NCBI RefSeq assembly: GCF_019649055.1
Contig: NW_026570247.1
Span: forward strand, 62,001 to 126,000
Direction: 5' to 3'
Source of the DNA: Paramacrobiotus metropolitanus
Taxonomy: Eukaryota; Tardigrada; Eutardigrada; Parachela; Macrobiotidae
Length of the DNA: 64,000 nt
A program made the position numbers and the translations under genes. Of this stretch, positions 47,708 through 59,204 are shown piece by piece; the stretch's first letter is position 1; each line of letters begins with the position of its first letter. The notes below the pieces were generated by a model. It did not search any database. It saw only the letters and a program-made list of their open reading frames with translations, and was not told the origin of the DNA.

Positions 47708-49635
47708 TTACACAGCGAATACTTCGTTGATGCCGTAGATGGCCAGTTTGCTCAGTGTGGAAACATCAACGACCCGCAAGTCAATACCCTCGGACGTCCG
47801 CGGGCTGCCGTCGGCATTGAACCCGCTAAACCTACAAAGCATGGGCGAAATTCACTTCAATAAGAAACGGATTCGTGAGCAATTTGGGCTGATAGTTGTA
47901 TGCACAGAACATAGACAACGTACACGAGAAGATAGTTGCGAACGGTCCGCCACTCCTCCGGATAGCCCAGAGTCCGCACCCAGCGTGCATGCACCGCCGT
48001 GACCGTCCAACTCGTGTTCTGGCAGACTGCGCAGGACACCGTCGAACATCAGACCGCCCCGAAACAACTGGTACATGGCTAGGCCGAACAGCTCGGACAC
48101 TTTCCAGTGGTACAGCGCCAAGAATTTACAGCGGTGCTTGCACTCAGTGGGTACCCGGATGGCCGGGTGCTTCAGCCGGTGCTCCTTTGGTCCACCCATG
48201 TTCTCCGGCTGACAGACGATCTGGCCTTTGAAGACGATCATCGGAAGCCGGATCTCCATGAGTTCCAGCAGTTGTGCTATAAATACCCCATACATCGGAA
48301 GGAAGGCGCCGGAGAAGGTGAGGCTGACTGTGGAGGAATTGATTGAGCGGTTGAGCAGCACTGCCAGTGTGAAGCAGTTGCTGATGTCCGCCTGCAGCCG
48401 CCAGCAGGCGTCCACGTTGATGCTGATGTGTTCCGCCATGCTCGCACTGCTCAGCAGCAACTGCCACAAAGCGCACACCCTGCGCAACAATGACACGGTA
48501 AAGAACTGCCATATTCACATCCACTACAGCTGCACTCTGATTTGCCCTATATTGCGGTCATTTTAAGGTTACGGTTTCATATTTTAATCACCGGTCGTGT
48601 ACACCACCCCCAATGTGAAGCGCTACATACTGCTGATAGCATAACGTTCTTTTTGATACGTTCTTCACTGGCCTGTAGTCATGTGTCCACAGAGTTGACG
48701 ATGACCAGCGCTTACTGTTTGGCCTGCATCTGCGATTGCAGGTCCAGATTAGCTAAAAGTTCGCCCAAGAGCCAAGGTGCCAGCTGACCGATGCGGGTAC
48801 CCGGCTCGCCGGCTCGGGCTGCAGCGTATCACTTTCCAAATCTGCGCAACGATAAGTCGATTACTCGCGTAGACAAAACTAAATAACTAAATTCAGAGTC
48901 AGGTATCTAACCGTTTTCACCTGCACGAATTCGTGGCAAGCCGACGGCCGGTAGACTGGTCCGGCCAGCCAAATGTGTGGCGAGCACTTGCGACAGCGCC
49001 GCCGTCGTGATCTGCGCGATGCCCGCCTTGGCAATATTGATGGTGATGAACAGGCAGCCATCCCGCTCGATGCGCAGATGAAAGCGACAATCCCACAAAC
49101 TCAGCAGCTCCCAATCGCGTGAAAAGGCGTCGCGCACGTGCTTGATGATGCGGAATTTATCGGAGGCATCGCCCAGGATGCTCTGCGCCCCGGCACAGGA
49201 GACAAAGTGCTTCATGTACAGCGCACCGCTACGGCGCTCCAGCAACGGCGGATCACCCGGCGGCAAATTCACGACCACTTGCCCAAGATCCACCAATTCG
49301 GCGGGGGCGGGGTCTGTCCCGTGGGCGGTGAGCGTAAAGGATTTAATGTAGAAAATTTCAGGTTTCCGGCTAACCATAATGCAACCCAACAAGACGGCGG
49401 CGCGGAAGCGCAGCGAGCCGTCGTCTTCGTCGCGCAGTGCCACGTACGTTGTCGCAACCACGGTTCCCAGATTCGGTAAAGTAAAACGGCGGCAACCAGA
49501 CGCTGCCCATGTGGATCCATCGCGCGTTGGCCTTTTTGGAGTCGAAGTGGATGAAGGCGCGGTCGCCGTCCATGTCCTGGATATAGCCCAGCCACCACGA
49601 TTCATCGGGATTGCGGACTACGACCGTGTTCTGGA
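47708..49635 (-). pseudogene. F-box gene C: four-exon family member with several lesions
   Basis: All four exons are recognisable: 48912-49635, 48716-48841, 47924-48479 and 47708-47831. Introns are 70, 236 and 92 bp, with donors GTTAGA, GTAAGC and GTACGT. Lesions: the first 25 or so codons, with the usual start, are replaced by unrelated sequence before QNTVVVRNPD. A frameshift lies in exon 1 near 49450. A net gain of 14 nt in exon 2 (126 nt instead of 112) shifts the frame before the F-box. A 167-nt loss in exon 3 after LPEHEL removes the IRIPRLLLRC block and shifts the frame. Splice sites and exon 4 remain perfect, so loss of function is fairly recent. Transcripts may still exist. Confidence 0.85.
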
Positions 49636-49917
49636 AGTTCAGTACTACGGCGTACAAGGCTACGGAACTCTTGCGAAAAGCATGTGCGCAAATTCGGATA
49701 TCCGATTTTATGAAGCGATCGCAAAGTTTGTTTAGGTTATTTAAGCGCAGCGGCGAAGTTTGTGCTGATGTCATTCCCCTTTATGAGATTTCGGTCTTGA
49801 ATTAAAGAGAATCTGGCCCGTAGTCGGGATTTCTGGTGCTTCTATCCTCCTTGTTCTAACAGAATGTAAGGAAATATGGACCTGCTTATCCAGCTACGCT
49901 ACACTAGTATTGGGGTC

Positions 49918-50047
49918 GATCGAAAGCAAAACGGTCCGTCGTCTTCGTCACGCAGTGCCACGCAAGATGTGGGTGCCAGAATGTGGACCGTTCTCCCAGT
50001 CCAGTAGAAGGGAAGTAGCCAGACGCTGCCCATGTGGGCATTCCATC
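49918..50047 (-). pseudogene. F-box family fragment I (part of exon 1)
   Basis: The minus strand reads WNAHMGSVWLLPFYW and, further on, VALRDEDDGPFCFR, which is the end of the Tudor-like domain and the start of the second module of exon 1. The sequence between is slightly shorter than in gene A. Nothing before or after belongs to the family. It sits 280 bp upstream of pseudogene C. Confidence 0.7.
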
Positions 50048-50639
50048 CAAGTTTAAATGATCATTAATTTTGTACATTGTAGGATAATTCTGCATTTCTG
50101 CTGCGTATAACTGGTCGCGATTACAAATGAATACCGTTAGTTACGTACATATAGATAGATTTTTGCAATTATTTTGTTCATTTGCATTTTCTAAACTTGT
50201 TGTTACAACTGATTTGATTCCTGCGTCTGATTTGTGCTTATTAATATTGCCCCTGAATGGCAAATTTCCCGCCGTTCAGTATGAAGGGTGGCTACGGGAC
50301 CTGAGTCTGGTAGACTGGGGTTCGCCAGAGGCTGTGCGGTGGTAGCTGTCCCGCAGACATTCAGCGACCACCAACGGAGACCCATTAAGCACTCCCACTG
50401 TTTCTTTTTCAATGGTTCCTGGACACGGACTGCCGCTTTTTCTTTCATTTTATTCTCATGGCGACAAGGGGTCAACCTCAGTTACGGTGAAAAAAGGATG
50501 GTTCTTTGGACATGCGTTTCAAAGCCTCCAAGGACCACGTCGCCAGTCAAGATGGGCAGAACGCCCCCAAACAACCCCCCTTGTGACTGGCCTTCAAGAA
50601 CTGCTAACGCGACCACGTGTGAAGATATTTGCTAGGATC

Positions 50640-52279
50640 CCCCCCAGTACCTAAGCACCTTTGAACGGCAGAATTTTTGAAAAGAGTCTGTCGCTGTATG
50701 CAGCAGAATGATGTGGCGTCCTGGTGCGCAGTGCTTGGTTTTTCTAGGTTCGCCCTGGCACTGCCCGAGTCGAATACCCTTCGGAAGGATTCTTTGAGAG
50801 TATTGTCAAAAAGAATTTGCATGCGATGGAAGAGGGTAATACAGACACCGACCGCACCAATAGTCGTTCAACTCGCAAAGCGCCACAGGGGAACAAGGGT
50901 AAGTGAACGGACGACACAGAGCAGCTTCGTAAACGCGTGGATCAGATGTTTCAAAATGGGCAGGCTAATGACATCGTGAAATTTCTTTCGTCCGAAGAAA
51001 CCATAGCGGAAATGAATGATGAAACCGTAGCTGCATTAAGAGATAAGCATCCCAAGCGGTCGGCCGATGGGATTTTTCCCACTCTTGCCGCAGTGCCACT
51101 AACAATACCGCGTGTCACTCCTGCTGAGTTACTGGACGCCATTTTTAATATGCCTGCTAGCTCTGCTGGGGGTTTTACGGGAATGAAGTCGCAGCACTTA
51201 AACGATATGCTGAACCGCCGGGACGACGTGGAAAGTGAGCTGTGTCTGGCAATGACGAGTCTAATGGACATTGTACTCAATGGTAAAGTTCCAACTGAAG
51301 TGCGACCGTTTCTGTTTGGAGCTAATTTAGTCCCATTAAGAAAACCTACGGGAGGAATCCGCCCCATCGCAGTTGGCGAGGTGTTACGCAGAGTAGCTTC
51401 GAAAATTGTCAGCGCATGAATGCGCAGGATGTGGCTTCCAGGTGACTCCTGATGGTCATCATGGATTGTCTTGCCTGTACAGCAAAGGTAGATGGAGCCA
51501 ATAAAGAATTGAACAGTATACTGGAACGAGGATGCGTAGCAGCGGGCTTTCCCTGCGAGTTGGAACCCGTAGGATTATCCAGGGACAACGGAAAGCGTCC
51601 AGACGGATTGACATTGGTGCCGGTTCGAGAGGGAAAGCAGCTTGTATGGGACGCCACCTTTGTGGACACGTTAGCACTATCTTAGCTTAAACGGTTAGCA
51701 AAAGCGCAGCGCAGCGGCTCATCAAGCAGAAATCCGTAAACGCGGCCTGGGCGAACAGTACTGGATTTATCCGTTTGCTGTAGAAACGCTCGGAGTGCTC
51801 GGCGAAAGAGCCAGAGGAATGGTCAGCTTCTTTGGTCGGAAAGTCAAGGAGAGATCCGGAGAAGGCAGATCCACGGCTTTTTTAAAACAGCGCATTAGCC
51901 TTGCAATTACCGTAATTATCGAATTTGAAGCCCCCCAAAATACAAGCCCCCCCCGTAATTAGAGCCCACCCCTAAGGTCATTTGAAAGTTATAAGCCCCC
52001 GCCCCCCGAAATAGAAGCCCATGGGCTTAATTAAATACCATAAAGCCCATATTAAAAAATGCCAAAAACCTGGTTTGAAAAATTGAAGCCCCCCCCTAAA
52101 TACAAGCCCATGCCCGTAATTGGAGCCCACCCCGTGGGTCATTAGAAATTTTTGTAACCCTGGGCTTCTAATTCGATAAATACGGTATTAAAGGTAATGC
52201 GGCTGCGGTTTTAGGAACTTTGCCGGGAAAGAATAAAGTTGTTGAAAATTGTGATTTTGGTTGTTTTTTTAATTCTTGA
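50640..52279 (+). mobile_element. R2-type (RLE) non-LTR retrotransposon remnant, copy 3, with RT part
   Basis: This is the most complete copy. A frame at 50677-50979 has NDVASWCAVLGFSRFALALP, the region before reverse transcriptase. The frame at 50937-51419 carries the N-terminal reverse transcriptase block: SAGGFTGMKSQHL, VRPFLFGANLVPL and GGIRPIAVGEVLRRVASK. At about 51420 most of reverse transcriptase and the finger are deleted. The frame at 51452-51685 resumes with [10 protein letters not shown] and [10 protein letters not shown], the restriction-like nuclease. A further stretch gives IYPFAVETLG and ends GNAAAVLGTLPG to CFFNS (stop 52277-52279). A 276-bp MITE (51910-52185) interrupts the last part. 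Frame changes at about 50940, 51420 and 51690 make it dead. Confidence 0.75.
51910..52185. mobile_element. C-rich TA-flanked MITE inside retroelement copy 3
   Basis: The ends are CCGTAATTATCGAATT on the left and, inverted on the right, CCGTATTTATCGAATT. The target TA is duplicated (51908-51909 and 52186-52187), as for Tc1/mariner-type elements. Removing it restores a frame SLAIIKGNAAAV that matches SLAVVRGNAAAV in copy 1, which proves the borders. The interior is built of gaagccc, taagccc and gagccc words with runs of six to eight C. It has no coding capacity. Confidence 0.85.
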
Positions 52280-53739
52280 TTGTGCAGTAATGGCTGTAGT
52301 GGAATGATTGACTGTTACGTCGCAGTAAAAATCGGTATTAAAGAATTTTTTTTGATGAATACCGTAATGAATTTGAGAAAATATTCGAAACGGATAGCCT
52401 AAAGGTATATTCATACTTCGTTGTTAGAGGCACGACAGCCTGCGTGATAGATACGCCACTTTGCGTATGCGTATCACTGCACACATGCTGATTCGCCCTC
52501 TCTTGTACGTACGTGAGCGGCTGCACTGCACTCTCCGCCTAGCGGATCCACACCGAGGGCGCACTCACTGAGCAAACTTGCTCTCTCGCTCCTCTCTCTC
52601 GCTGTATGACTCAGCGCTTATACGCTCGCGTTGGATACGAGTCCAGTCTGAGCACTCACATTCCAGGTGTCTGGCCAGCGTGACGCCGTTGCCGCCAGCA
52701 CTTTATTCTCTACAATTCATTACGCGCTAGAACTCGCTCGCAGCAACTTGACTTGCTGATTTCTGCCAGACATTGGCTTTGTGGTGTTTTTTCTCCCGCA
52801 ATCACGCGGTATCTTTGCTCCCTTTATTTGTACAATAAAGATCACTGTGAGCCTCCTGCATTTGTCTGTCATATCGTATAGGCGCGTATAAAATACAGAA
52901 ACTTACGAGAGACAAAACTTCCAAATAATATATATTTACACACGTATCGGAGTTAAAGGCAAGTTTGCGCAGATACGTATAGGCAAAAATTATTAGACAG
53001 AACTCCACAAAAGACTGACACTGTAAAAGGCCAAAGAAAATACTGTTCAGTAAGTACCAATATAGCCCTAGCGTGTCATCAGCGCATCGCTATAATCAGA
53101 CTATCCCAAAACTAGCGGCTTTCTGCACTTTATTCTACCGAACAGCTCCCAAAAAACGCTGTTTCGACAGCGCTCGCACAACCATAAGTTTTTGGCGAAG
53201 AATCGGGAACGATTAGTGAACTGAAGTAAGGCTCTACTTCTAAGCCTTTCAAGTCTGCGTGACGCTTTCAGCTTTCATGTTACCATATTGTTTACTCACT
53301 ATACTGTGCTCGGCACTCTACAGGACACTGCACGAGACGAGAACTCTGGTCCAGTGGACCAGTGGTTTTGACCACACACCACGTGTCCGGGCCATGAGCG
53401 TCTAGCCGGCGCCCTGTGACACGCTAAGTTTTCTACCTCCCTGTGCTTTTATAAGTAAAATGAATGGCACTGTAATATTTTCGTAGCGCATCTGAGGAGA
53501 CTTTTTTGCTTTACGTAACCTCTACGCAGTCTGGTGCATAGGCATATAATGAGCTATCCGCTGTCGTTTGCGTTTATTGCCATGCATTTCGGAATAGTTT
53601 CCTTATACTAACCGCACGCTTCAATCCCCGTCCAAAGTAAGTACATTCTGTGGTCTTCGGGTTTGCTGTTTTGAATATAAAGCAGTGATGATAGGCAGTC
53701 GGACAGTGCGCTAAAATCTTAAGAAGATTTAATAATGCA
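52280..53739. other. no recognisable gene
   Basis: I see only pyrimidine-rich sequence (gctctctcgctcctctctctcgc at about 52580-52602) and chance frames. This could hold the promoter side of a nearby gene, but nothing can be shown. Confidence 0.4.
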
Positions 53740-53811
53740 GCCGGTGTAGATCAGTGGTAAGTCGGACCGCTACAGACGCAGCTGGCACGGGTTTGATTCC
53801 CGTCATCGGCA
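53740..53811 (+). tRNA. tRNA-like gene, anticodon arm degenerate
   Basis: The length is 72 bases. The acceptor stem GCCGGTG pairs fully with CATCGGC (one G-U) and is followed by A. The T-arm ACGGG-TTTGATT-CCCGT is perfect. An A-box-like TAGATCAGTGG and a B-box-like GGTTTGATTCC (one change) are in the right places for RNA polymerase III. The anticodon arm cannot be folded as 5+7+5; the 3' strand CGCAG lacks its partner. The anticodon therefore cannot be read with confidence. It is a tRNA pseudogene, or a tRNA with a small internal change. Confidence 0.45.
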
Positions 53812-54232
53812 GATTTTTATTTCTTCAGTATCTGTGGTAAATTCAGAAATTTACATTTAAATTTCATTTATAAAATCAGCAGTGTTCTCCTGTCGCAGGC
53901 ATCCGCCCTTCTAAGAGTGACAAATTTTCCGTTGCAGAACACCACTGGCTTCCGAAGTTCGATTATTCTTGCGTGAAGGTTGGCTCGGAAATCAGTTTCT
54001 GATAAGTATTATTGTTGTTTGGAATCTACACTCATGGCCAGTGCAATACTTGTACGGATCTGTATCTGCGACTGGTGAGTGCTTATGGCTTTGATATCGG
54101 TGTTATTCCTTTCCCGACCTCGTGCCAAAAAAAACATCCATAAGACTAATGACAGAAAAGCGTTTTGTTAAAAGCTACATTACATTTAGCTTCAAGCAGC
54201 TACCTTAGCATTTGTATCAATAAATTAAATAA

Positions 54233-56957
54233 ATGGCTTCTACACACTCAGATAAAAATATGAATTCGCCTTGGAGATTGATGCCGCAGTATCGGCCGTT
54301 GTTGACGGATGCCAACCAGATGAGTTACCAAAACACGGTGGTTGTCACAACTCTGACGACACGTGGTGGCTGGGATATATCCAGGATATCAACGGCGACC
54401 GCGCCTTCATCCACTTTGACTCTAAAAAGGCCAACGCTCGGTGGATCCATATGGGCAGCGTCTGGCCGCTGCCGTTGTATTGGGACGATTCGGTAGGCCG
54501 AGGCGGCCACAACGCCCCCGCGTACGTGGCATTCCGTGACGAAGACGGCGGCCCTTTGCGCTTTCGACCGGCCGTCCTACTGGGCTGGCTCATGGGCTGC
54601 CATACATGTGAAATGTTCTTTATCCGAACCACGGAGTCAACCGCCGCTGCTCCGGCCGAAGTGGTGCAGATCTGGCAAATGGCCGCGCAGCTGCCGCCGC
54701 GTGGTCCGCCCCTGCTGGAGCGCCGCAGCGGCACAAGCTATACCAAGCACTTTGTTCCCTGTGCTGGAGCGCAGACCGTCCTGCGCGATGCTTCCGACCC
54801 ATTCCGCCTCATCAAACATCTTCGCGATGCTCTGCGGCGCAGGCTGGAATTCTCGTCCCTGGCGTACTGCTGTCGCTTTCATTTGCGCATCGAACGGGAT
54901 GGCTGCATGTTTATTACGGAGACGATTGTCGACGCCGAGGTGACGCAATGGATAGCGACGGCGCTGTCGCAAGCGCTGGACACACATCTGGCCAGCCGGG
55001 TCAATCTACCGGCCATTGGGTTTGAGCGATTTCGTGGATGCGCGACCACCTCTTGCCAAGCCGATTAGTTTATTTCGCTAGCCATCGAAATGCAGCAGGC
55101 GGGTAGAACAAACAGTAAACTTGAATAATAAACTTAAATAACTTACTATCTAGGGATATATTGTGGGGTACGTCATAGAGGTCCCCTAGCTTTCCCCTCA
55201 TACATTACGGGAAATCTTGTGTTCCCCGCACAGCCGCCGCTTATATGATGCCGCGTAGAGTGGATCCTATAGTTTAGAACCGGTTTTAAACTGTAGTCAC
55301 CTTTAAACGGCACTATATGATTTCCCGTAATGTATGAAGGGTAAACAGAAGTCCCCTCTGAAGTACCAGTAGCGCATTCTGCACCTATCCTGTACTGCTC
55401 CAGTCATCCGACTGAAGCAGCACAGAAGGTTCTGAAGTACAGTTCGCCATTCTGAAATGGTATTGGTCAAGGTTAATTTGGGATTTTGGGGTCACCTTGG
55501 AATGAGCAACGACCAGTTGTTGAAAGGTTTACTGTCCAGTGGTGTTCTCCTGGTGCTTCTACCAGGGAAGGCTGCCGAAACAGCCTGCTAAACGTTAGAG
55601 TATTTCTAATTAACGAAGTGCTGAAATTCGAGACCAGATAAGTAGCAATTTAACTGTCAGAATATTATCGTTGCGAAGGCTGGGAAAGCGATGCCCTGCA
55701 GCCGGTGGTTGGCATTGGCCATCTACCGCCTTTCCTCCTGAGCGCCATTCTAGCCCACCTGGACCTGCACTCACAAATGACGGCCAAACGGTAAGCGCTG
55801 CGTTTGCAGCCTCCTTAATGCTGTTCAGGTGCCAAAGAGGTTCTTGTTGAGTCAATCAAGCGCGGCGAAACAAACGTCATTAATAGTTGGTTCTTCGAAG
55901 TTAATGCCGCGCGCGACTTAGTCTGACCATAAAACCCGTAAAGTGTTAAAGAACGAGAAAATATGGACTTGTTGAACCGTAGTTGTTGTCAAATGTCAAT
56001 ACAGTGATCTCACGGCACCGCTGTTCCACAGGGTGTGCGCTCTGTGGCAGTTGCTGCTGAGCAGTCCGCGCATGGCCGAACACGTCAGCATCAACATGGA
56101 AAGCTGCTGGCAGCTGCAGGCGGACAGCCACAACTGCTACAAACTGGCGGCGCTGCTCAGCCGCTCAATCAATTCCACCACCGTCAGCCTCACCTTCCTC
56201 CGCGTCTTCCCCACGGACCACCCGTCCTTCTTAACATTCTTGCTTGCCCTCATGGAGATTAGGCTGCCGTTGCTCGTCTTCAAAGACCAAAGCCTCTCCA
56301 CACGCAAGAGCTTAACGGGACAAAAGCAGCACCGTCTGCAGCACACCGCGGCCATGGTGCCCACATGGTACGACGACCACTGCCGATTCGTGGCGCTGTA
56401 CAACTGGCAGGTGGCCGGTTTGTTTGGCTTCCCCGCGTACGAAGTGTTTCATGGGTTGGAGTGCGATGGGGCAGTGTGTCGTCTGCCGGCACACGAGCAG
56501 ATGTTGATGAAGCCCCTCTCCAGAGAGTCCCACGCACTGGCCATCGACGACATGCGGATCGGCATTCGGCGACTGCTGCTGCGCTGCAGCGACGGCAGCA
56601 TGCACATGACCAGTCGCTTCATGTGCGCACTGAACGAGAGCGCCCCGCCTGTCACTGCCGAAATGCTCGCAAAGGTCACGGCGGTCTACGCGCGGTGGGT
56701 GCGCAGTCTGGCGTATCCGGAGGAATGGGAGACCATTCGCAAATATCTTTTAGTGTACGCCGACTTGACCAACGCGCATTCATTTCGTGCCAGTAAAAAT
56801 TCCGGTATCGGTATCCTTTGTCATCCTTTGCAGGTTCAGCGGCTTCAATGCCGACGGCAGTCCGCGAATGTGGGAGGATGTGGACTTGCGGCGAGTAGAT
56901 GTGGCAGCACTGAGCAAACTGGCCATCTACGGAATCAACGAGATATTCGCTTTGTGA
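54233..56957 (+). pseudogene. F-box gene E: complete four-exon copy with one frameshift and a lost donor
   Basis: The exons by homology are 54233 (or ATG 54260)-55063, 55679-55790, 56032-56754 and 56834-56957. Exons 2, 3 and 4 have exactly the lengths of gene A (112, 723 and 124 nt) and are open. In exon 1 one base is missing right after QNTVVV (about 54345); without it the frame would run on to NSDDTWWLGYIQDINGDRAFI. The donor after exon 1 is ATTAGT instead of GTTAGT, so a TAG follows in frame and splicing should fail. Intron 1 (615 bp) contains a MITE. Introns 2 and 3 are 241 and 79 bp. The F-box is LPPFLLSAILAHLDL plus RVCALWQLLLSS. It is in opposite orientation to A, B and C. The two exon 1 lesions would leave at most short products; a sequencing error could explain the frameshift but not the donor. 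Confidence 0.8.
55177..55359. mobile_element. small foldback MITE in intron 1 of gene E
   Basis: The arms are agaggtcccc...catacattacgggaaatc on the left and the inverse gatttcccgtaatgtatg...gtcccctct on the right, about 40 bp each, around about 100 bp. It has no coding capacity. It accounts for part of the length of intron 1 compared with the 70-82 bp of copies B and C. Confidence 0.75.
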
Positions 56958-58773
56958 GGCATAGAAAGACCTGTTCATCGCCTTCCAGTATATACATGCA
57001 GCGGTTATTAGAGTGCACCGTGAAAGCGCCTTGTTCTGGTGCGAGGTATTTTTGTTGCGAGCTGGTTTATGTTTTTTCAGCCTGACTTATTCCGGCATAT
57101 TGTTTCCTGCCATGTCTTCTTTTTCTGTTGTTTTCTTATCGTTGTTGGATCAGTTTAACGCCCTCAGTAATCTGGAATTTCCTGCATAAGATTGTGCGAG
57201 CTGGTTACCACGCAAGAAGTGGCCTTTCGTATCCGAGAAAGCTTTGCACGCCAGGAACACGATCGGCTTTCTCAAAATATTTGACCTTTGTTACAAATAT
57301 GTGTGCTTATTGAAATATGTGTGCTCGAGCCTCGAAGTATGATTCGCCATCCAATAGAAAAGCAGCATAATTATGTTTTACCCCTAGTTACCACTTTCCG
57401 GGCTGCTTAGACAGGGCGGAAAACTAGAACGTTTCATTGTGCCAGATTTGTAGTGTACTGTGTAGGCTATAGCGTCAGCTACGCGTCGCTTCACATATCC
57501 AGAATCGTGGTCGCCTTTGGTCTAAATTGCATAGGTACTTGTATTCGGTAATTCGCAGAAATGCAGCATCAGTGGTCAATCCCACAATTTACAAAATCAA
57601 ATGGTCTCTCTAATTTGGATGGAATGCTCATATTAGCGGTAAACATTCGGAATTCGGATTTTAATTAGTACTGCCGAATACCGATTCGTAGGAAGGTAAA
57701 ACACTGGTAGCTGTTGAACTGTTTGGAACACAAATCCAAGCAGTTCAACGCCGTTCAGTTCGGTATCCGCAGTTGACAATCCGGTCACGGCCAACGTCCA
57801 TTATGCGCGTAAGGTATATCTAGAAATACATTACTTCGTATTACGTACCATTTCACACGGCGCCGGCAAAACGCTCATGACCCGGACACATTGTGGTGTT
57901 TGATAAAAAACGACTAGACCAGGTCACCAGGCTACCCTAATTCCTATCTAGTGCAAAGCACATTAACACATTTTATGGTAACTCGAAAGCAAAATTGAAA
58001 GGCTTCCATTACGACAAGCGACAAGTCATACGGCAAAGCCCTGGCTTAGTTAACTATCATTTCGGTTTCGTCGCCAAAATCTAGACTTTGTGCGCTGTCG
58101 AGACGTTGTAAGGGGTCCGATGTGCGAACTGTAGTGTAGGGCAATCTAAAGAACAGGAATTCGCCATTTCTGGGTTGGTCACATGATAACGATGGCACTC
58201 TAGATCCACAGACATACTTCTGTAGGTGATTATTTAACAGTATTTGAGTTGAGGTTTTATGATAACAGTTCTTTACTGAGTTCTTTTTATTTTGACTGAG
58301 CGTATGCTGGCACTTGGTTGTGTGTTACTTTTAACGAGGATACGTGCCCGTAATGAATGATCCGCCACGGCTTAATAGCCGGATCCTCCAGTATCCTTTA
58401 TCAGAATCCCTTCAAATTTCTTGTCAGATAGAAGAGTTCGTTCAAATCGAGACCGTTGATTCACAACTGCAGTAAACTGCACTGCCATTCTTCGCATCCC
58501 AAATCCGTTACTCCTATGGAATTTCAGTAAGACTCAGTGGTACGTGGGATTGACGAATTCAGGTTCATATGCCGATTTAAAAGGAATACATAATTGTGAT
58601 TGCCTCTTGACCCTGCTCCATTCTACTAAGTACTCGAATTCAATCATAAGAAAATCAATAATAGACATGTCGAGACAGTTTACTTCGGTCGAGATTTTTG
58701 ACGGCGTCTACACGAATGGAAAAGCATCAAGTTTTCTAATTATTGTCTCGTTAGAGCTCCTTTACTGATCATT
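56958..58773. other. no recognisable gene
   Basis: This region follows the stop of gene E. I found no domain-bearing frame or clear repeat. Confidence 0.4.
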
Positions 58774-58842
58774 ATGGATTCGCCTTGGGGAGCGATGCCG
58801 CGGTATCGGCCGCTGTTAGCGACCGCCAACGAGATTAGGAGT
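58774..58842 (+). pseudogene. F-box family fragment F (first 20-odd codons of exon 1)
   Basis: The plus strand reads MDSPWGAMPRYRPLLATAN, the start of exon 1 as in genes A and E, and then loses similarity after about 60 bp. The fragment is too short to act, but it shows that a further copy began here. Confidence 0.75.
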
Positions 58843-59204
58843 TCTTCCATCAGGTAACTGATTTTCATCAAGGTCACCTCCGTCACTCCGTCTTCCGCCG
58901 CAGTGCAGGCGGAGGAAAGGAAATTCGCATTGTACTCGTAGCTTGAGGGTCGGTACAGTTTCGTACCTATCGCCTTTGAAACTTTAGGCCCGTGGGGCCC
59001 TTTGGCCCTGACTGTTTTCGACAAATTTCTAGAATTTGATTACGGTAAGTAACATAGCTCTTGTAATAATATTAACACCCCGAATAATGACATAGTATAT
59101 TATTATTCCGGATATTGCGAGGTACCTGTCAATTCCACATTGCGTTAATTTCACGTTAGGGCGTTACTTGTTAATTTTGTTTGGCATAGGGTGATGTTTC
59201 GTTG

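Noticed and set aside
49138-49479. 113-codon plus-strand frame
   Set aside because: Antisense of exon 1 of pseudogene C.
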